Positions 5,407-9,324 of a stretch of 9,324 nt of DNA are shown here, in pieces (the first letter of the stretch is position 1; every line of letters begins with the position of its first letter). The translations under genes and the position numbers were made by a program. The stretch spans positions 1 to 9,324 of the forward strand of contig JALXCH010000019.1 of NCBI GenBank assembly GCA_026991005.1. The letters are read 5' to 3'. The notes under the pieces are model-generated. The model was not told the DNA's origin and did not search any database. It saw only the letters and a list, made by a program, of their open reading frames with translations. Origin of the DNA: Calditrichia bacterium. GTDB taxonomy: Bacteria; Calditrichota; Calditrichia; RBG-13-44-9.

Positions 5407-6816
5407 TTAAACTATTTTCCGGGTTTCGTTTGGCAATTCTTTAAGCTTCCGATAAAAAGTAGCCCGACTAATTCCTAATTTTCCCCAGGTTTCAGCAGTC
5501 CATTGTCTTCCGAAACGCTGAAGCGCTTCGTTAAATAAACTATTTTGAAAATCATGTAAACTAATATTTTTTTCAAGCAAAAAATCCAGAATAGCAGAAG
5601 CATTTAACAAATTCCGGGTATGATTGGATTGTTCGTTTCGAAACTGTTTTAAATCCAGAATGGAAGCAATAATATCATCCAACGAAACTTGGGGAAAAGT
5701 GGGCGAAAGATTTTTAACGCGATCCAGAATAAATCGCAGCGTACGCAAATTCCCGGGATAATGAAATTCATGAATTAAAAAATGTGCTGCCGCAGGACTA
5801 AATTGCACCTGGGGCAAATAATATTTAATAAAAGCAGAAATATCTTCCCTTCTTTCCCGCAGGGGTGGAATATGAATATGGAATTTCCGCAACCGATTGT
5901 ACAGGTCTTCCCGAAATTTACCCGTTTCAATTAATTTCGGTAAACCCCGATTTGTAACGGCAATAATTCGCCCTTTGAATTCTTTTTTATCATGTTCGCC
6001 CAAACGGCTAAACGTGCGCGTTTCCAGTATCTGCAATAATTGGATCTGCGAATCTAGATCCAGATCCCCGATTTCATTAAGAACCAGCGTTCCCTCTCCG
6101 ACCTCTTCAAAACTCCCGGGGTGATCTTTAGCGCCAGTGTAAGCGTTGCGGGCCGTTCCAAATAATTTAGCAAAAAGTAAATTCTGGGGATAGGCACTGA
6201 TGATAAAATTCATAAACGGTTTCTTAGCTCGCCGGGATCGCAAATGAATGGCATGAGCCAGAGTATCCTTCCCTACCCCGGTTTCTCCGGTAATTAAAAT
6301 TGCATCCTCCGAATCCTTAAGTTTTTCTACCATTTTTAGTAAACTTAATGTATGCGGATCCCCTACGACAAAACCGCATCGGAGATAAGCACTTCGTAAC
6401 GAATTACGAGACTGTTTTTCAAGATAATATCCAATTTTTTCCTTCAAACTCTTTACGGCACCGGATATATCCGTAACCTCCAGAGGAACAGCATCCAGTG
6501 CGTACACACGCATAAATATGTCCGATACAGCAAACCGGGTAACCAGCACTGCAGGAGTTTGTATCCCCGATTTCCTTACTTTTTCCAGGACGCGCATTCC
6601 TTCCAGAGATGGGTTATGTCCAAAATAATGATGCGATGGGATATCGGGTTTAGGCAAGATTCGCAAATCTATGATTAACGCATCCGGATTTTTATCATGA
6701 ATAGCATTTAAAAAATTTAAACTATCGTAGTATTGTATAACCTCTTCGTCCGGAAATGCCTTTTGCACAATATTTTTAAGATAATTCTCATCATCTAATA
6801 CAAGAATCATGGTCAT
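5407..6816 (-). CDS. Response regulator: receiver, sigma-54-activator AAA+ domain, Fis-type HTH, with noncanonical key residues
   Basis: The architecture is that of NtrC-family regulators at normal length (469 aa from this ATG). Receiver (about 1-130): acidic pair Asp8/Asp9, phospho-acceptor Asp50 in ALIIDLR, and Thr93 in LVTRF. The switch Lys expected in a Y-L-x-K-P motif is absent (PLEVTD, Glu113), and about 15 extra residues (from about 55 to 71, with His62/His63) sit between Asp50 and helix 3. AAA+ (about 148-385): Walker A GETGVGKD (177-184); NAYTGA (224-229) where GAFTGA is usual; Walker B LVLNE (244-248) with Asn247 for the usual Asp; sensor-1 region AVTNR (286-290); FREDLYNRL (301-309); sensor-2 region YPGNLR (353-358). 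Fis-type HTH (about 425-461): LGISRATFYRKLKEL. It is last in the operon, with 2-4 bases of contact to the kinase gene. The second ATG (6810-6808, 467 aa) is better placed relative to AAAGGAG. Sigma-54 activation is inferred from family; no sigma-54 promoter was found in the window. Confidence 0.92.
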   Translation of the reverse strand: MTMILVLDDENYLKNIVQKAFPDEEVIQYYDSLNFLNAIHDKNPDALIIDLRILPKPDIPSHHYFGHNPSLEGMRVLEKVRKSGIQTPAVLVTRFAVSDIFMRVYALDAVPLEVTDISGAVKSLKEKIGYYLEKQSRNSLRSAYLRCGFVVGDPHTLSLLKMVEKLKDSEDAILITGETGVGKDTLAHAIHLRSRRAKKPFMNFIISAYPQNLLFAKLFGTARNAYTGAKDHPGSFEEVGEGTLVLNEIGDLDLDSQIQLLQILETRTFSRLGEHDKKEFKGRIIAVTNRGLPKLIETGKFREDLYNRLRKFHIHIPPLRERREDISAFIKYYLPQVQFSPAAAHFLIHEFHYPGNLRTLRFILDRVKNLSPTFPQVSLDDIIASILDLKQFRNEQSNHTRNLLNASAILDFLLEKNISLHDFQNSLFNEALQRFGRQWTAETWGKLGISRATFYRKLKELPNETRKIV

Positions 6817-9131
6817 GCTCCTTTAGGTAATTTACCAAAAATAAGTTTAATGGTAAATTCCGTTCCCTCGCAAAAAGTAGACCTCACGGAAATTTCTCCG
6901 TATTCAGAAAAGAATTCTTTGACCCCAGAAAGTCCATATCCCCGCTCTTTCTTGGATTTACCATACGAGAACCCAGGGGTAAATATCTTTTCTACAATTT
7001 CCGGATGCATTCCCCGGGCATTATCTTTTATTGTGATGGTTAATTCATCCATACTCGATTGGGCACGTACTAAAATCTGATTTAATCTTGGAGGACATTG
7101 TCCCATATTTTCGAATGCTTCTACGGCATTTTCCAGAATAGCCAGAAATGCTTTGCGAAATTTGATGATTTCATCAGGGAAATACCGATAAGGGAATTCC
7201 ACCTGGACCTGCGTCCGAAATACAATATGATTCTCGTGATGCTTTTGTTGCACATCATTAACTGCCAGGAGAAGCGCTGAACTAATGACATCCAATTTTG
7301 CATTTTCTATTAATTCTTTAAATTCCGATTTTAACTTCAAAAGCTGTTTAATCCGATGTTGCAATTGATTCAAAATAATTTTTCTCCTGGGAGTAATATT
7401 CGGAGACCAACGATAGAACCAGATAATCATTGTAATAAAAACAAGTTGTAATACCAGTTTTCGATAGAATCGGCGCCACCGTTTAGGAGCACTTATGAAT
7501 TCATATCGTACTTTCTTTTGAGAAAGATATTTTCGAAAAGATTCCACCTCACTTTGAGCGGATTCGATAATTCGGGATTCATTTTGTTCAATCCCTTTTA
7601 GTAAATCTTGCATGGTGGTTGCAAGTTTATGAAATAGTGCTTCTCCCTGCATAAAATTCAACGTTTCTGCCGAGGGAATACTCCGGTTTTCATCCATTTT
7701 GCGGCGCAACCGTACAAACAAAACAATGATAAGAGTAAGAGCCAGCACCCCCGGGATATAGCCGGAAACCTGAGCCAGAGCATTTTCAACAAGACGCTTC
7801 TGCCGGACTTTGGTGTTGATTTCTTCACGTAATTTGAGATATTTCTGGGTACTATCCGGTAACAAATAATTTGCCACCGTTAGAGCTTTTTCTACTAAAA
7901 ACAATGCCTTTTCACATTCAAAAAAATTATTTAACCGGCGAGCTCGTTGAATCCAGGAATAAATATTTTGCAATTCCGATGGGATTCTGTTGATTAAAAT
8001 AGATACCTCATAAACTCTATCCTCCTTATTCTGCCAGATCGAGGATCCTAACAACACCAGGTCTTCGATTCCATCTTTGTTGATATCTTTATAAAAAAAT
8101 GGGAGTGCATAGCTGTATGGATTGGCCAGAGAATTTTGGTAGCGCGTTTCTGGATGATTAAAACTAAATATAGAATATCCCGTTGCAAAAGAAAACGAAA
8201 GGATAAAATCCCTGTAAAAGGGAAAGGCATCAACATCAGTTTCTAAATTTATATTACGGGGATGAAAAATTTCGTTATCAAAGAGGTAAATATTGCCCAA
8301 AATGTACACATAAGGAGCACTTACGCACATTTTAAACGGCCGGGTGCTCCACATCCGAATCACCTGTCCCATAATGCTGGTAGTACCAATAGTATCGTTC
8401 TGGCTAATTCGGTAAAATGCCAATAACGACTTAACCTCGGTAAACTTATCCCCAAATCTTTGATATCCCGGAGAAAATGCAATTGTGTCTCCCTGGCAGG
8501 TACCCAGACGAGGATAGAATGTAACAAATTTATCTCGATATTTTTTCCACAATATATGGGAATTCCAGTTATAAAATTTAAACACACGTTTAATTTTACC
8601 CGAAATCGTTCGGATTTGAAATTGATTTTTTGCCCAGACTCCCAGCAGCGAGTCATTGAAAATTTGTACATAATAGGTAGTTTTTGGAACCTGAAACTCC
8701 GCTATTTGTTTGCCCTGATTTAACAAAACTATCTTTTTCGGGAAAAGTACAGCCACTGTCTTATAGTGATAATTTTCGATAAAGAAGGTTCTTTTTCTTC
8801 GAATTAGATGCAGACCTTGCGATTTGCTCCAACGGAAAAATCCCTCCGGCGTGCTTAAATAAAGGAATCGACCATCCCATCCTCCCCATTCAATATTTTC
8901 AATTCCTAAAAGTAGCGAATCCTGTTTTTCATAAACAAACTGTCCTTCATTTTTAACTCTGGTAATAGGGAATAAAAGCCCTTCTTTAGATAAAGCAAAT
9001 ATTGTATCGCCATGAGCATAAGTAAAAATGGTGGGAGATAAAATAGTAAAGGTTGTCCATTCCAGGGGATTTGCCTGGATGGTGGTAACATAATAGCATA
9101 GAATGATTAATATAAATTTTATCAATTTCAT
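6813..9131 (-). CDS. Membrane sensor histidine-kinase-like protein with exported propeller-like sensor region and degenerate H-box
   Basis: The 772 residues begin with a signal peptide or N-terminal anchor (1-20, MKLIKFILIILCYYVTTIQA). A long beta-rich exported region (about 21-380) follows, reminiscent of two-component propeller sensors and including a calcium-loop-like FG-GAP motif DINKDGIED (349-357). Next come a helical, TPR-like segment (385-455), one membrane helix (459-475, GVLALTLIIVLFV, then RLRRK), a coiled-coil-like linker (490-550), a DHp-like region (about 552-630) and a HATPase_c domain (655-765). The HATPase_c boxes are N box LENAVEA (Asn668), D box DNARGM (703-708, Ala for the usual Gly), F box IFTPGFS (716-722) and G2 GYGLSG (731-736). 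No HExxNP-type H-box is present; the aligned stretch is KLVLQLVFITMI (558-569). Its ATG overlaps the TGA of the upstream gene in ATGA and lacks a Shine-Dalgarno sequence, so it is probably translationally coupled. The gene is followed directly by its likely partner regulator. Kinase activity is inferred from family and uncertain, given the H-box. Confidence 0.85.
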   Translation of the reverse strand: MKLIKFILIILCYYVTTIQANPLEWTTFTILSPTIFTYAHGDTIFALSKEGLLFPITRVKNEGQFVYEKQDSLLLGIENIEWGGWDGRFLYLSTPEGFFRWSKSQGLHLIRRKRTFFIENYHYKTVAVLFPKKIVLLNQGKQIAEFQVPKTTYYVQIFNDSLLGVWAKNQFQIRTISGKIKRVFKFYNWNSHILWKKYRDKFVTFYPRLGTCQGDTIAFSPGYQRFGDKFTEVKSLLAFYRISQNDTIGTTSIMGQVIRMWSTRPFKMCVSAPYVYILGNIYLFDNEIFHPRNINLETDVDAFPFYRDFILSFSFATGYSIFSFNHPETRYQNSLANPYSYALPFFYKDINKDGIEDLVLLGSSIWQNKEDRVYEVSILINRIPSELQNIYSWIQRARRLNNFFECEKALFLVEKALTVANYLLPDSTQKYLKLREEINTKVRQKRLVENALAQVSGYIPGVLALTLIIVLFVRLRRKMDENRSIPSAETLNFMQGEALFHKLATTMQDLLKGIEQNESRIIESAQSEVESFRKYLSQKKVRYEFISAPKRWRRFYRKLVLQLVFITMIIWFYRWSPNITPRRKIILNQLQHRIKQLLKLKSEFKELIENAKLDVISSALLLAVNDVQQKHHENHIVFRTQVQVEFPYRYFPDEIIKFRKAFLAILENAVEAFENMGQCPPRLNQILVRAQSSMDELTITIKDNARGMHPEIVEKIFTPGFSYGKSKKERGYGLSGVKEFFSEYGEISVRSTFCEGTEFTIKLIFGKLPKGA
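6818..6824 (-). promoter_or_regulatory. Ribosome binding site that decides the regulator start
   Basis: On the minus strand AAAGGAG lies inside the last codons of the kinase gene. It is only one base from the ATG at 6816 but seven bases from the ATG at 6810, the usual spacing. The protein therefore probably starts MILVLDDE, a common receiver beginning, two bases after the kinase TGA. The 4-base ATGA overlap implied by the first ATG remains possible through translational coupling. Confidence 0.7.
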
Positions 9132-9324
9132 TTTAGTTCATAAACCATAATTTGATTTTTTGTAATATATAAAAATTTCTTTAGCTCCGGAATAAACCGA
9201 TAATGAAATGAATCTGCAAAATGACCAAAAACAGTTTTTGAGATCTCGTTAAAATTGGCATCCAGATGGTAAAAAGTAACAAACTTGCTGATTTTCCCCC
9301 ACCGATCACGCCATTGCCCTTTTG
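9128..9324 (-). CDS. 3' end of an unrecognised gene, first visible member of the kinase-regulator operon (partial)
   Basis: On the minus strand one frame is open from the right edge (first full codon 9322-9320) for 64 codons. It ends in TGA at 9130-9128, which overlaps the ATG of the kinase gene as ATGA. The other two frames each contain a stop. The fragment reads GQWRDRWGKISKFVTFYHLD, and ends ITKNQIMVYELK. It is rich in aromatic and beta-strand-like segments, similar in texture to the exported region of the kinase next door, so it may be the last blade of a propeller-like or lipoprotein-like sensor accessory. That is inference; the family cannot be named from 64 residues. The tight overlap strongly supports that it is a real gene in the same transcript. 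Confidence 0.75.
   Translation of the reverse strand, partial: KGQWRDRWGKISKFVTFYHLDANFNEISKTVFGHFADSFHYRFIPELKKFLYITKNQIMVYELK

Noticed and set aside
5404..5413. AGTTTAAACT palindrome at the regulator stop codon
   Set aside because: It is a 10-base AT-rich palindrome without a following T-run and can arise by chance. It does not support a terminator.
7426..7480. Second transmembrane helix in the kinase (residues 559-575)
   Set aside because: Hydrophobicity is high, but a single extra crossing would place the ATP-binding domain outside the cell. The flanking residues and distances fit an altered DHp helix better. A membrane-dipping helix remains possible.

Overview
The window looks like chromosomal DNA from a member of the FCB group of bacteria, most likely a Calditrichota- or Ignavibacteria-like lineage. 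The main clue is the first gene, which ends in an NYPNPFNP...FlgD-like C-terminal domain. That tail marks cell-surface and secreted proteins in these phyla, where it often serves as a type IX secretion sorting domain. The assignment rests on protein style alone, with no marker gene in the window.

Layout: (1) 2-3493, plus strand: a very large, multi-domain secreted or surface protein cut by the left edge. It is closed by a strong rho-independent terminator at 3518-3553. (2) 3494-4013: a gene-free spacer of about 520 bases holding a hairpin repeat, a tandem A-rich repeat and a triple ATTCGTG repeat. (3) 4014-5183, minus strand: a solitary AAA_14/DUF4143 ATPase with a palindrome just upstream of its start. 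(4) 5184-5406: an AT-rich spacer carrying an inverted copy of the same A-rich repeat, so repeats of one family flank the ATPase gene in opposite orientation. (5) 9324-5407, minus strand: a tightly packed operon read right to left. It consists of the 3' end of an unrecognised gene (stop overlapping the next start in ATGA), a membrane sensor-kinase-like protein (772 aa), and a receiver/AAA+/Fis-HTH regulator of the sigma-54 activator type (467-469 aa).

The operon's inferred logic is that an exported propeller-like sensor region signals across one membrane helix to a kinase core, which controls the adjacent transcription regulator. Both partners have unusual residues at sites that are normally conserved. 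In the kinase, the place where the phospho-accepting His is expected reads as a hydrophobic stretch with Leu. In the regulator, the receiver switch Lys is missing, the Walker B Asp is Asn, and GAFTGA reads NAYTGA. These coincident changes are the most interesting feature of the window and suggest a two-component pair working by a modified mechanism.

The giant surface protein shows a second notable pattern: two unrelated folded domains are each nested at the same point of an Ig-like host domain. No RNA genes, CRISPR arrays, transposases or complete insertion sequences are visible.
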